64,000 nt of DNA from Mucilaginibacter sp. (lineage in GTDB: Bacteria > Bacteroidota > Bacteroidia > Sphingobacteriales > Sphingobacteriaceae), in assembly GCF_025359345.1 (NCBI RefSeq), contig NZ_JANYGQ010000038.1, positions 1 to 64,000 on the forward strand. Reading direction: 5' to 3'. Positions 10,023 to 20,033 of the stretch are shown one piece after another. A program made the position numbers and the translations under genes. Below the pieces are notes generated by a model that worked only from the letters and a program-made list of their open reading frames with translations, searched no databases and was not told the DNA's origin. Position 1 is the stretch's first letter, and each line of letters starts with the position of its first letter.

Positions 10023-10751
10023 TTATCTTGAACTTTCGACAGTATACACAAAACTATCTGCTTTGTAATAACCCAGGTTAAATTCTATCGGCCTCTCCCC
10101 CTGGTCGAATACGAATCGTTTACGAAACAGTACCGGGCTGCCGACCGCTATTTTTAGTTTAGTCGCAATAAACGTGTCAGCTGCTTTTGCACTTATTTCT
10201 TCTTTTGATAAGGTGGCAATAACAGAGTGATCATGTTCCAACATTTCGTACAGTGGCTTTTTAAAATCTTCGTCACCAGTTAAGCCAACACGGGGATGAA
10301 AATATGAAGCAAAGTATACGAACGGCTCATTCGGTTTGCCTCTTACTCTTTCCATCTTCAATATTTTACGATCGGTCTTTATTTCAAAAAAATTAGCAAG
10401 CGCATCATCCGGGAACACCCATGTCACGTGCAACTCAAAATTCTTGATAATTATGCCCCGTAATTTCATTTCCTGCGAAAAGCTTAACCAGTTATTTGAT
10501 TTGGAGCTTACTGCTGCTTGTGAAACTTTGGTTCCGGTTCTTTTTTTGCGTATTAAAAGCCCTTCAAAAACTAATTTATTAATGGCCTGCCTCAATGTGG
10601 TACGTGATATCGCCAGTTGCTTTGCCAGCTCAACTTCATTAGGTAAAGTTTTGCCGTTTTTATATTCTTCTTCTGCAATAATGTCCCTTAATAGCATTTC
10701 AGTTTGTATATGCAGGGGAATAGGACTCTTGTGATCGATGGAATATTTCAT
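10023..10751 (-). CDS. GntR/HutC-family regulator with UTRA ligand domain
   Basis: A 242-residue protein. Residues about 8 to 75 form the winged helix (PIPLHIQTEMLLRDII, then LPNEVELAKQLAISRTTLRQ and a wing ending RKKRTGTKV). Residues about 95 to 240 form a UTRA sugar-phosphate sensing domain (ILKMERVRGKPNEPF, PIEFNLGYYKADSF). It is divergent from the isomerase-sugar transporter genes at 10979, with a 227-base intergenic region carrying an 11-bp direct repeat. The family usually acts as a repressor released by a phosphorylated sugar. Mannose- or fructose-6-phosphate is a natural guess here because the divergent gene resembles mannose-6-phosphate isomerase. Confidence 0.9.
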   Translation of the reverse strand: MKYSIDHKSPIPLHIQTEMLLRDIIAEEEYKNGKTLPNEVELAKQLAISRTTLRQAINKLVFEGLLIRKKRTGTKVSQAAVSSKSNNWLSFSQEMKLRGIIIKNFELHVTWVFPDDALANFFEIKTDRKILKMERVRGKPNEPFVYFASYFHPRVGLTGDEDFKKPLYEMLEHDHSVIATLSKEEISAKAADTFIATKLKIAVGSPVLFRKRFVFDQGERPIEFNLGYYKADSFVYTVESSR

Positions 10752-10799
10752 TTATCTAAAAATATTTGCAATAATAAGCATTTTGAAAATTAGTTAATT

Positions 10800-10887
10800 T
10801 GTTTGTACATAAAACACATTTGTAATATTATCAGGTATTCCCTAAAAAAAATTTCAATAATTGTTTTTAATTTATATGTTTGTACAT
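10800..10887 (+). promoter_or_regulatory. Two 11-bp direct repeats, candidate GntR operators with promoter
   Basis: The sequence TGTTTGTACAT occurs at 10800-10810 and again at 10877-10887, exactly 77 bases apart. Each contains the palindrome TGTACA, a GT..AC core that fits GntR-type operators. The second copy overlaps TATGTTTG at 10875-10882, which matches the Bacteroidota -7 element TAnnTTTG and would direct transcription towards 10979. A regulator bound there would block that promoter. No clear -33 element was seen. Confidence 0.5.
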
Positions 10888-10978
10888 TATAACATATATC
10901 GTATATGTCTGAAATAATACAAATTGGAATAATGCAAAGCTTTTGATTGCTAAACACCTTGATACGTTACAATAAATT

Positions 10979-12796
10979 ATGAATTCTAACTACCCCAACA
11001 AGCAAACTTCTTACGATGAATCTATGGAATTGCAACTGCGCAAATCTTCACAGTTTTTAATGCCCGTTAAACTAAATCGAAGCACAATAATTGAAGGTAC
11101 TTATAATAAGTATCCGTCGCAACCAATTGGTGAAAATAAGATTTTTAACGGATATGAGTCGCTGGCAAAATGGGTAATTGACCATAAAACTGTTATCATA
11201 GACGGGTACGCAGGGGTATTTTGGGATAAGGCTAAATCGATACTTCAACAACAAATAGAAGTTGAAGGTTTAACGGTAAACTGGATAGAGACTAGCGCTT
11301 TTTTGAAATCCGTTTCAGAAATTGAAACCCTGGTGCAGCCCTATCTCGGAGCGGAGGATTCTGTATGGGGAACCAAATGTTTACTTGAAATTAAAGATCT
11401 ATATGTATTTGAGGACCTGGCCGCACAACTACCGGACGATGGGTGTGATATTAATATCGTAATTGGTACGGCCGCGTCACTGGTAAATTGGGACTCCCCC
11501 ATAATTTATATCGATCTTCCAAAAAATGAACTGCAATACCGGATGCGGGCCAATTCAGTTACCAATTTGGGTAGTGATCGGATACAGGAGCCATTTCTCA
11601 TGTATAAACGATTTTATTTTGTTGATTGGGTTTTATTAAATCAGCATAAGAAAGCAATACTTGATAAAATAACTGTATTAGCAGACGGACAGTGGCCAAT
11701 AGATATTAACTGGATGCTGGCTACGGATTTTAAGGATGGGTTAAACAAGATCAGTCAATCCACAATCCGTGTACGGCCCTGGTTTGAGCCGGGAGCCTGG
11801 GGTGGCCAATGGATAAAACAACATATCCCGAATGTAAATGAGGACGTGGTTAATTACGCATGGTCGTTCGAATTGATTGTGCCTGAGAATGGACTGGTTT
11901 TTGAAAGTGACGGAAACTTACTGGAAGCATCGTTTGATTTTTTGATGTTTTATAATCAAAAAAAGGTGCTTGGCAAGCATGCTGAAAAATTTGGTGATGA
12001 GTTCCCGATAAGGTTTGATTTTTTAGACACCTATGACGGAGGCAATTTATCAATCCAATGCCATCCAAAACTAAAGTACATACAGGAAATATTTGGAGAA
12101 ACCATTACTCAGGATGAAACCTATTATATATTGGATTGCGAAAAGGATGCCCATGTATATTTAGGCTTTCAGGAAAATATCGATCCTGAAATTTTTAGGA
12201 ATGAACTGGAGAAAAGCCAGGATGAGGGGGTAGAAGTAAATATTACCGATTATGTACAATCGCATTCCGCAAAAAAACACGACCTGTTTTTAATTCCCAA
12301 TGGTACCGTTCATAGCGCCGGCGCCGGCAACCTTGTACTTGAGATAAGCGCCACCCCATACATTTTTACCTTTAAAATGTACGATTGGCTCAGGCTTGAC
12401 CTTGATGGCAATCCACGGCCAATTAACATTGATCATGCTTTTAATAATTTAAATTTTGAGCGCAAAGGAAACCGCGTACAGGAAGAGTTGATCTCAGCTC
12501 CCAAAGTTTTAGAAACAGGTAAAGATTGGGAACTTATCCATTTACCAACACATGCCGACCATTTTTATGATGTCCACCGCATTGATTTTGACAGTGAAAT
12601 AAGGATAGAAACTGATAACTGCTGCCATGTGATGATGCTGGTTGAAGGCGAATCAATACTTGTAGAAACTGCGGACGGATCAAACCAAATATTCGCTTAT
12701 GCCGAAACATTTGTAGTTCCTGCAGCGGCAAACAGCTATAAGATTACCAATCTTGGTAAAAGCAAGGCAAAAGTTATTAAAGCATTTTTAAAATAA
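10979..12796 (+). CDS. Class I mannose-6-phosphate isomerase-like protein with extra N-terminal domain
   Basis: A 605-residue protein, about twice the size of short bacterial ManA. Residues about 60 to 255 look like a nucleoside/uridine-kinase-like domain of unknown use. They contain FNGYESLAKWVIDHKTVI and CDINIVIGTAASLV but no clear intact P-loop. From about residue 260 the class I phosphomannose isomerase fold begins. It has the zinc-site pieces QCHPKLKYIQEIFGE and LIPNGTVHSAGAG, and a C-terminal cupin half. The reaction would be mannose-6-phosphate to fructose-6-phosphate in the cytoplasm. The start is ATG at 10979, and an MFS sugar transporter begins 4 bases after the stop, so the two are surely cotranscribed. 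A GH38 mannosidase downstream supports mannose as substrate. Confidence 0.78.
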   Translation: MNSNYPNKQTSYDESMELQLRKSSQFLMPVKLNRSTIIEGTYNKYPSQPIGENKIFNGYESLAKWVIDHKTVIIDGYAGVFWDKAKSILQQQIEVEGLTVNWIETSAFLKSVSEIETLVQPYLGAEDSVWGTKCLLEIKDLYVFEDLAAQLPDDGCDINIVIGTAASLVNWDSPIIYIDLPKNELQYRMRANSVTNLGSDRIQEPFLMYKRFYFVDWVLLNQHKKAILDKITVLADGQWPIDINWMLATDFKDGLNKISQSTIRVRPWFEPGAWGGQWIKQHIPNVNEDVVNYAWSFELIVPENGLVFESDGNLLEASFDFLMFYNQKKVLGKHAEKFGDEFPIRFDFLDTYDGGNLSIQCHPKLKYIQEIFGETITQDETYYILDCEKDAHVYLGFQENIDPEIFRNELEKSQDEGVEVNITDYVQSHSAKKHDLFLIPNGTVHSAGAGNLVLEISATPYIFTFKMYDWLRLDLDGNPRPINIDHAFNNLNFERKGNRVQEELISAPKVLETGKDWELIHLPTHADHFYDVHRIDFDSEIRIETDNCCHVMMLVEGESILVETADGSNQIFAYAETFVVPAAANSYKITNLGKSKAKVIKAFLK

Positions 12797-12800
12797 CCCG

Positions 12801-14225
12801 ATGAATACAGTAACAATAAATACTCCAACAAAAAAGAGCAATACTTACCTGTACCTGGTTTGCCTGGTAGCGGCCCTTGGCGGGTTTTTATTCGGGTTTG
12901 ATACGGCCGTGATTTCCGGCACGGTTAGCCTGGTAAAACACGATTTTAACCTTAACGCAAATTACGAAGGCTGGTTTGTAAGTTGCGCATTACTTGGCTG
13001 TATTATAGGCGTAAGCATTTCTGGCAAATTAAGCGATAAATATGGCCGCAAGATTGTCCTTATCCTTTCCGCAATTTTATTTCTCGCTTCGGCAGTGGGC
13101 TGTATGTTTTCCGGTTCGTTCGCTGTGCTGGTAATATTCAGACTGATAGGTGGTTTGGGGATAGGCGTGGCATCAATGGTGTCTCCTTTGTATATCTCCG
13201 AATTTTCACCGTCGCGTTTTCGCGGAATGATGGTTTCGCTATACCAATTAGCTTTAACCATAGGAATAGTACTTGCCTATTTTTCGAATGCCTACCTGCT
13301 TAACCATTCAGGTGGCTCGTTTGGTAGTAATAGTATGAACAGGGTTTTTTCTACCGAAGTATGGCGGGCTATGCTTGGTCTTGGTGCTTTGCCTGCTGCC
13401 GTATTCCTTATTTCATTATTTATAGTTCCTGAGTCGCCAAGATGGTTGCTGTTAAAGGGCGAAGAACAAAAAGCAAAGGATATTTTAACAAAGATTGACG
13501 GTGCCGATGCTGCAAAAAATGAAATAGAAGCCTTTAAAGCAACAGGGGATGAGGATTCACAAGGATCATTGAAGGAGTTATTTAAGCCGGTTTACCGCAA
13601 AGCCCTTTTGATTGGTTTGTTGCTGCCATTTATGTCGCAGGTATGTGGTATCAATGCGGTTATTTATTACGGGCCCAAAATATTGGAACAGGCTGGTTTT
13701 ACACTTAATAATGCGTTGGGCGGCCAGGTAACCATAGGGCTGGTTAATGTTGTTTTTACTTTTGTAGCCATTTTTACGATCGATAAATGGGGGCGCCGGC
13801 CGCTGTTGTTCACCGGGATCGGCGGAGCCATAATTGCATTACTTGTAATCGGTGCGTTGTTTGCGCTGGGCATAACCTCCGGTCCGTGGATATTGATTTT
13901 CATTGTTGCTTTTACTGCCTGCTTTTCTTTCTCATTCGGACCGGTTTGTTGGGTGGTAGTGGGCGAAATATTTCCGAATGCCATCAGGGGAAAGGCTATG
14001 GCTCTTGCCACACTTTCGTTATGGGTAGGTAATTTCTTGGTTGGTCAATTAACCCCGCTAATGCTGGAGGGACTTGGATCCTCGTGGACATTTTGGCTAT
14101 TTGGCCTGTGTTGTTCACCAGCGTTGTGGGTAACCTGGAAATTGATACCCGAAACCAAAGGTAAATCGTTGGAAATGATCGAAACCTTTTGGAAGAAGGC
14201 GTATGCCGATGGTAAAAATAAATAA
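12801..14225 (+). CDS. MFS sugar/proton symporter (XylE-type, SP family)
   Basis: A 474-residue membrane protein with twelve predicted transmembrane segments. Family signatures are visible: GGFLFGFDTAVISG in the first helix, GKLSDKYGRK in loop 2-3, RLIGGLGIGVASMVSPLYIS in helix 4, PESPRWLL at the end of helix 6, and VPETKGKSLE-like IPETKGKSLE near the C-terminus. The family imports hexoses or pentoses with protons across the inner membrane. It follows the isomerase-like gene by 4 bases. Together with the secreted mannosidase gene it suggests import of free mannose; the true sugar is not readable from sequence. A sugar kinase is not seen nearby, unless the N-terminal domain of the isomerase-like protein serves. 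Confidence 0.9.
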   Translation: MNTVTINTPTKKSNTYLYLVCLVAALGGFLFGFDTAVISGTVSLVKHDFNLNANYEGWFVSCALLGCIIGVSISGKLSDKYGRKIVLILSAILFLASAVGCMFSGSFAVLVIFRLIGGLGIGVASMVSPLYISEFSPSRFRGMMVSLYQLALTIGIVLAYFSNAYLLNHSGGSFGSNSMNRVFSTEVWRAMLGLGALPAAVFLISLFIVPESPRWLLLKGEEQKAKDILTKIDGADAAKNEIEAFKATGDEDSQGSLKELFKPVYRKALLIGLLLPFMSQVCGINAVIYYGPKILEQAGFTLNNALGGQVTIGLVNVVFTFVAIFTIDKWGRRPLLFTGIGGAIIALLVIGALFALGITSGPWILIFIVAFTACFSFSFGPVCWVVVGEIFPNAIRGKAMALATLSLWVGNFLVGQLTPLMLEGLGSSWTFWLFGLCCSPALWVTWKLIPETKGKSLEMIETFWKKAYADGKNK

Positions 14226-14329
14226 GCCGTTTTTTAGGTAAAAACTAATAGTTACATATAAATTCAATATAAGGTGACCCGGCAGCATTCAAAATGCACG
14301 GGGCATGTGCCTCGGATAAATTATCTACA

Positions 14330-16495
14330 ATGAAAAAAAAAAATTATACGGCTTGTTTCCTTCTCGTTTCGTCTTTGCTTAGCACGTTTTCAGTCTTTGC
14401 TTTTCAAAATCCGCATAAAGCAGTTATTTCTGATGCACCTGTAAAGCGGGCAATGGCATTAGGTATTCCTACACTTGATAACCTCGCCGGCGATTGGATT
14501 CCGATGGAGCAAGTTGAGAATATGCCGGCGGTTCATAATTTTAATCACATGCTGGTGGTCAACCGCGATTTGACCTCCTATTTCTATTATCCCGGTGGCA
14601 TTTATCCATGGAAAAAAGGTCACCCCATGACTACATTGACGATTGACGGGCAGGAGTACCAGGCGACGGAAACCCGTTGTTTTCCCTATAAGGCTCTTCG
14701 CCGTAACCGGTATTGCAACGGCACTTCTGTAGAGACCGATACGCGCATGATCAATGAGTCGAGAAATGTAATGTGTCGCATAACTGCAATTAATACAACG
14801 ATATTACAGCGCCGCATAACCCTTACACTACGTGTGCCGGGTAAGCTTATGGCCGATGGTATTGGTGTTTCTAATGGCACACTACGCCTGGGTGTGGTAT
14901 CAATAGTACGCCCGGCACGCAAGCCTGATGCTGTTTCGGTAGAAAAAGATACCGTTATTTGGCGCTGGGTGGCAGAACTCCCTAAGGGCGGCTCTACACA
15001 TATTGAATTTACCGCAGGAGACGAGGTTTCGACACAAAACGCGCAAACCGATGCCAATGTCACTAAATGGGCTACCGGGTTCAACTCGTATTTTGATGCG
15101 TGTAAAACAAACTGGGAGGATCGCTGGGCAGATGCCTTCACCCCCGGAAACAAGCATTTTTCAGGACATCTACCCGTTTTAAAGAGTAATGATGCAGCAT
15201 TGATGCGCAACTATTACGTCGGAGTATGGACAATGTTAGCGTTAGAGCGTACGCAGTTCCCGGTTAATAAACGTTCTTTTATTACAAGTGGTGAACGGGA
15301 AGATGGCACACAGTTTTATTGGGACGCTTCTATGCAGTCAACCACCTGGGCCCTCCTTGAACCCACCGGTATGAAGGCAACACTCCGCCGCTGGTTGGTG
15401 CAGAACCCAAGGACTGGACAAGCTAGCGGATATGCGCTTGATTTACGGACTGTTAAAGGATTTGATATAACTCATTACAACCGAATCAATGGTTACGCCT
15501 TCAACGCATGCACAATTTTTAAAACGATTGACGAATACCTGCGTGTGACAAACGATCACGCCTTCCTCGATGAAAAACTGGAAAATGGGAAGAGTGTGAT
15601 AGCAGCAATGGATGCGCTTGCCACCGATTGGGAAACCCTTCCGAAGGGACATGACGGATTGGCTAACTACGGTGAAAATAACAACCTTCTTGAATGTGCT
15701 CCCGCTTATATTAATTGCGTATCATCATGTAACGCGCAGGATATCTGGATGATGAGGCAGATGGCTAAGTGGTATTTGCTACATAATAATAAGGTCCGCG
15801 CTAAAGAACTTGAAACAGAGGCTGCCGCTTTACTTCCCAAAGTAATGTCGCTTTACGAGCCGGGCGCCGGCGTTTGGAACGCCTGGCAGTTAAACGGTAA
15901 ACGCGTAGAACTGCGTCACTGTGTCGACTTTATTTATACCGGCAACGCTTTGAAAAGCGATCTCTCCGCGACGCAAAAGTCGGAGATGGTCTCTTTTGTT
16001 AAGCAGGAACTGCTTACCCGCGATTGGATGCGTGCCATGAGCCTAAAGGATTCTGCGGCGATAAATTCAGACCGGCCGGATCATGGGCCAATGGGCGCAT
16101 ATGACGGTTGGGTTCCGTTAACAGTTAATACTATGTGGAACCTGGGCGATCCTGGTAGCGCCTATAAGTTCTACTGTCGTACCGCAGTGGTTACCAGCGA
16201 AGGCCCCTTTGCCCAGGCCCGCGAGTTTTTTGGCCCCAACCGTACTGCATATGATGCCCCCGTACGCATTGCAGCGAGACAGGGCTGCATGAAAGAATGT
16301 ATCAGTGGCGTAGCGTTCAGTGATGTGGTAATCACTACGTTCTTCGGTTTTGTTCCCGAAGCCGGCAATAAACATGTCGTTGCAGATCCCTCTACGCCAC
16401 GTCCATTTTCGGGCGAGCTACGTAATATTCATTTTGCTGGTAAAGAATTTACTCTTAAAGCAGGGCACAACGGTGTTAAGATAATTTCGGAATAG
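14330..16495 (+). CDS. Secreted six-hairpin glycosidase-like protein
   Basis: I place the start at the ATG at 14330 (721 residues) rather than 14294, because a lysine-rich signal peptide (MKKKNYTACF.. ending SVFAF) begins there. Residues about 50 to 250 form a beta-sandwich. From about residue 260 a helical toroid follows, with QFYWDASMQSTTWALLEP, NYGENNNLLECAPAYINCVS and DHGPMGAYDGWVPLTVNTMW. These resemble GH63/GH37-type clan-G enzymes, in which one acid lies near the first motif and another near the last. No exact family is claimed. The gene ends two bases before the GH38 mannosidase start, so they form one transcription unit. The protein probably acts in the periplasm on oligosaccharides from the same substrate. 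Confidence 0.6.
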   Translation: MKKKNYTACFLLVSSLLSTFSVFAFQNPHKAVISDAPVKRAMALGIPTLDNLAGDWIPMEQVENMPAVHNFNHMLVVNRDLTSYFYYPGGIYPWKKGHPMTTLTIDGQEYQATETRCFPYKALRRNRYCNGTSVETDTRMINESRNVMCRITAINTTILQRRITLTLRVPGKLMADGIGVSNGTLRLGVVSIVRPARKPDAVSVEKDTVIWRWVAELPKGGSTHIEFTAGDEVSTQNAQTDANVTKWATGFNSYFDACKTNWEDRWADAFTPGNKHFSGHLPVLKSNDAALMRNYYVGVWTMLALERTQFPVNKRSFITSGEREDGTQFYWDASMQSTTWALLEPTGMKATLRRWLVQNPRTGQASGYALDLRTVKGFDITHYNRINGYAFNACTIFKTIDEYLRVTNDHAFLDEKLENGKSVIAAMDALATDWETLPKGHDGLANYGENNNLLECAPAYINCVSSCNAQDIWMMRQMAKWYLLHNNKVRAKELETEAAALLPKVMSLYEPGAGVWNAWQLNGKRVELRHCVDFIYTGNALKSDLSATQKSEMVSFVKQELLTRDWMRAMSLKDSAAINSDRPDHGPMGAYDGWVPLTVNTMWNLGDPGSAYKFYCRTAVVTSEGPFAQAREFFGPNRTAYDAPVRIAARQGCMKECISGVAFSDVVITTFFGFVPEAGNKHVVADPSTPRPFSGELRNIHFAGKEFTLKAGHNGVKIISE

Positions 16496-16497
16496 AA

Positions 16498-19400
16498 ATG
16501 AAAAAATTAAATGTTATCACCTCAATCAGTTTGGTCTTTGTGCTCATCAGCTTTGGTTGTTTAGCACAAAATGCAACATTCAAAATAGTTAAGAATATTC
16601 GGGCAGGCGAGATAACTTCGTCGGCATCGGGTACTTTTGGTCCGGACCAAAGTGTTAGCCATTTAACCGATGGCTCGGGTATTCACAATAACCTGCATGA
16701 TAGTAACGGTGGTGCGCAAACCATGTGGCATACACCGGAAAATCCTGTTGCCAGCATCCCCGCAAAAGGATTGCCTTCATATAAGGCATGGGTGAAATTT
16801 GATTTTTCAACCCCAAAATCTTTTAACAAAATATTGATATGGAACCATAATCAGCAGAATCTGACTAACCGCGGATTTCGCTCAATAAAAGTGTATGGAA
16901 CAACCAACGAAATTGATTGGATCGAGTTAACCGCCTTGGAATTGCCTGATGCTAAAGGCATGAATGGGAAAGCATCGGAAATAGTTATTAATGAAAGAAA
17001 GGCATTGAAATCCGTAATTATTGCTGCCGCATCTAATTGGGGAGGTAATACTTATGGCCTTAGTGAAGTGAAATTTATATCGGAGCTTGAAGTCGCTGAG
17101 TCGGCCTTACCATTTCCTAATGATATTGATTGCACATCAACAAGTATATACCGCTATTGTAAAGATGGCAAGCCGGGAAGAGAAGTCATGCTCGCTTTTA
17201 AGGGGGATAATTTATATCAACCTTCAGAAATTGAGGTTACCGCAGATGGCCGCACAGTAACAACCTCCGTCCCATTTAGAAAAGAGGGATTAGAAACGGC
17301 AGCGATCACACTCCCGTCCGGTGTAGGTATCGAGAAGGAAATACAAATATTTGTTTCGTTAAAAGCGGGGAGCAAAATCATAAGAAAATCATTTGTATTG
17401 CCGAAGCAGAGACAATGGACAGTGTATATTTATCCGCATGCACATGTGGACATAGGCTATACAAACACCCAGGCAAATGTCGAAATTATTCATAAGCGCA
17501 ACCTTGTTAACGGAATGAAGCTTGCAAAGGAAACGGCAAACTATCCGGAGGGGGCACGTTATGTTTGGAATCCTGAAGTGATGTGGCCTGTTGAACGTTA
17601 TTTGAAAAATGCCACACCAACTGAGCGGGAAGAATTATTGGAGGCTATTAGAAAAGGATACATCCATCTTGACGCGGGGTACATCAACGATAATACGAGT
17701 GTAACCGCCGATGAAGAATTTCCCAGGTTTTTTGGGGATGCAAAACGACTTGAAAAATTAACAGGTGTCCCTGTTAGTACTATCGACCAGACTGATGTTC
17801 CCGGTATGTCATGGGGAATCGTTCCCATGGCTGCTCAATTTGGAATAAAATACGTTTTCGCACCTTTCAACGGATCAGACCGCACCGGGCTGGCCGACAA
17901 ATTCAGCTTCAAACCATTCTGGTGGATTGGACAGGATGGCGTTTCAAAAGTATTATTTCTTCAACCCGGGGATTATACTCCCGGTGCAAGAGAAAAAGGA
18001 TTTAAATATTGGCCTTTAATGGCGGGACAAAAAGATCCGAACAAATTACTGCAAATCGTAAAAACAGATCATCCACGTGAAAATTTCATCGATGGTTATT
18101 TATGGGAAAAACTTAAGGAGTTGGAGGGTAATAGCAGTTACCCCTACGATTTATTTCCAATGACGTGGGCAATGGCAGACAATACACCAATAGATGCCGA
18201 CCTGCCCGATGCCGTTAAAAGCTGGAACGAAGAATATGCATTTCCGCACCTTGTTATTGCAAGTTCAACAGATATCATGTCGGCATTTGAGAAGAAATAC
18301 GGGGATATAATTCCCTCACTCAGGGGTGATTTTACAGAGTATTGGACAGATGGCCTGGGCTCAGCTGCTAAAGAGACATCTATGAACCGGAAATCGAAAG
18401 AACGCTTGATTCAAACGGACGTTCTTTGGTCGATGTTGCATCCAAGGGAAAGAGCGCCGCGTTCAGAAATGAATGAGGCATGGCGCAATGTGCTCATGGG
18501 GTCGGAACACACTTGGTGTTATATGAATCCTTACCAGGCCGACATGCAGAATGAAATATGGGGGGTAAAGCAAAATTTCTTTAAAACCGCGGAAAAGAGC
18601 AGTATTCAACTTCTTGCCAATGCGCTTAGCACCGTATCAACCGATAAGTCAAATATTATCTGTGTTTTTAACACTTTGTCTTGGGTACGCAATGGTTTGA
18701 TAACGATTTCACACGATCAAAGTGAAGCTGCTTTATCCGTAAGGGATGAAAATAATAAACTGGTTAAGTCACAAAGGTTGAGCACCGGTGAATTAGTGTT
18801 TTTAGCAGCTGATGTTCCTGCGTTAGGATCGAAAAACTACACCCTGAGTATTGAAAGTGGGGAAAAAACCAATATGAAGATGGCTAAAGGGAATATCCTG
18901 GATAATGGCCTGGTCAAAGTTTTGATTGATCCTGTTACCGGTGATATTACCAGTTTAAAGGATAAAACGGGCGTTGAATTTGTGAATCCCGGTGACGCCT
19001 GTAACATCAACAGTTTCAGGTATCTTCTGGGGAGCGGGAAGCCGGCTTCAGGCGGCCCGCAATACGCGGCTAATACAACTACATCAATCGGTACGCTTTC
19101 GCACAAGCCGGTAAAGGCGACGGGGCCAACAGATGTGCAATCTGTAATTAAAGAGAATGGGCCGCTTCTTGCATCCATTGAGGTGAATTCAAAAGCTGAT
19201 GGTTGCAATAAGCTAACACGGGAAGTTCGTATTATAGCCGGGATGCCGGAAGTTGAAATTAATAATCTGGTAGACAAAATAGCAATAAAGGAAAAGGAAG
19301 GGGTTCATTTTGGTTTTTCATTTAACATCCCAAACGGACGTACGCGCATTGATGTTCCCTGGAGCGTAGTAGAAATAGATGCCGATCAACTTCCTGCTGC

Positions 19401-20007
19401 AAACCGGAACTGGATTTGTTTCCAACGCTGGCTTGACATATCAAATGAAGGCAAGGGGATAACCTGGTGCTCATTGGATGCGCATACTTTCGAAAGTGGT
19501 AATATGACTGCTAATATTATTGGAGGAGCTCTTCATTCACCTGAATGGATCCAACATCTGCCTTTAAGCTCAACCATATATTCATGGGCGCTTAACAATC
19601 ATTGGCACACCAATTTTCCGCTGTCGCAGGAAGGTAAATTGAATTTTCGTTACAGGATATTACCTCACCAATATGCCTACGATGCGGTTAAGGCTAATCG
19701 TTTTGGGCTTGAGGAGTCACAACCGCTGATTGCTACTCCGGTTAAGAAAAAAATAATCCTGAACACCTTGATGAAAATCGATAATGTGAACGTTTTTATT
19801 TCGATCATTAAAACATCTGAAGATGGAAAGTCGATGATTATTCGCCTGCGATCATTATCGGATAAACCGGAAAAGGTAAATCTGTCTTTCCCTTCTTTTA
19901 AGCCAAAATCTATAAGAACATGCATTGCGGACGAAACGCCGGGTGAAGAAGCGGGGACTTCAATTAGCATGTTGCCACATGGAATTACATCGTTAATAAT
20001 AGAGTAG
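16498..20007 (+). CDS. GH38 alpha-mannosidase with N-terminal discoidin-like domain
   Basis: A 1169-residue secreted protein with a signal peptide ending CLAQ near residue 24. Residues about 40 to 200 look like an F5/8 type C (CBM32-like) module: SYKAWVKFDFSTPKSFNKIL and GFRSIKVYGTTN. The GH38 catalytic domain starts near residue 305 with the zinc motif HAHVDIGYT (His about 314). TDVPGMSWG carries the probable nucleophile Asp at about residue 433. The middle helical domain (LWSMLHPRERAPRSEMNEAW) and long C-terminal beta domains follow. GH38 enzymes release alpha-linked mannose and retain the anomeric configuration. It follows the preceding gene by two bases. With GH110 and the mannose uptake genes it points to breakdown of N-glycan- or mannan-type substrates. 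Confidence 0.9.
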   Translation: MKKLNVITSISLVFVLISFGCLAQNATFKIVKNIRAGEITSSASGTFGPDQSVSHLTDGSGIHNNLHDSNGGAQTMWHTPENPVASIPAKGLPSYKAWVKFDFSTPKSFNKILIWNHNQQNLTNRGFRSIKVYGTTNEIDWIELTALELPDAKGMNGKASEIVINERKALKSVIIAAASNWGGNTYGLSEVKFISELEVAESALPFPNDIDCTSTSIYRYCKDGKPGREVMLAFKGDNLYQPSEIEVTADGRTVTTSVPFRKEGLETAAITLPSGVGIEKEIQIFVSLKAGSKIIRKSFVLPKQRQWTVYIYPHAHVDIGYTNTQANVEIIHKRNLVNGMKLAKETANYPEGARYVWNPEVMWPVERYLKNATPTEREELLEAIRKGYIHLDAGYINDNTSVTADEEFPRFFGDAKRLEKLTGVPVSTIDQTDVPGMSWGIVPMAAQFGIKYVFAPFNGSDRTGLADKFSFKPFWWIGQDGVSKVLFLQPGDYTPGAREKGFKYWPLMAGQKDPNKLLQIVKTDHPRENFIDGYLWEKLKELEGNSSYPYDLFPMTWAMADNTPIDADLPDAVKSWNEEYAFPHLVIASSTDIMSAFEKKYGDIIPSLRGDFTEYWTDGLGSAAKETSMNRKSKERLIQTDVLWSMLHPRERAPRSEMNEAWRNVLMGSEHTWCYMNPYQADMQNEIWGVKQNFFKTAEKSSIQLLANALSTVSTDKSNIICVFNTLSWVRNGLITISHDQSEAALSVRDENNKLVKSQRLSTGELVFLAADVPALGSKNYTLSIESGEKTNMKMAKGNILDNGLVKVLIDPVTGDITSLKDKTGVEFVNPGDACNINSFRYLLGSGKPASGGPQYAANTTTSIGTLSHKPVKATGPTDVQSVIKENGPLLASIEVNSKADGCNKLTREVRIIAGMPEVEINNLVDKIAIKEKEGVHFGFSFNIPNGRTRIDVPWSVVEIDADQLPAANRNWICFQRWLDISNEGKGITWCSLDAHTFESGNMTANIIGGALHSPEWIQHLPLSSTIYSWALNNHWHTNFPLSQEGKLNFRYRILPHQYAYDAVKANRFGLEESQPLIATPVKKKIILNTLMKIDNVNVFISIIKTSEDGKSMIIRLRSLSDKPEKVNLSFPSFKPKSIRTCIADETPGEEAGTSISMLPHGITSLIIE

Positions 20008-20033
20008 AAGCAGATTTAAGATATTACCCCTTT

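Noticed and set aside
14686..15210. 174-codon minus-strand ORF opposite the glycosidase gene at 14330
   Set aside because: The antisense frame has no start context or recognisable domain; the plus-strand gene is supported by motifs and operon spacing.
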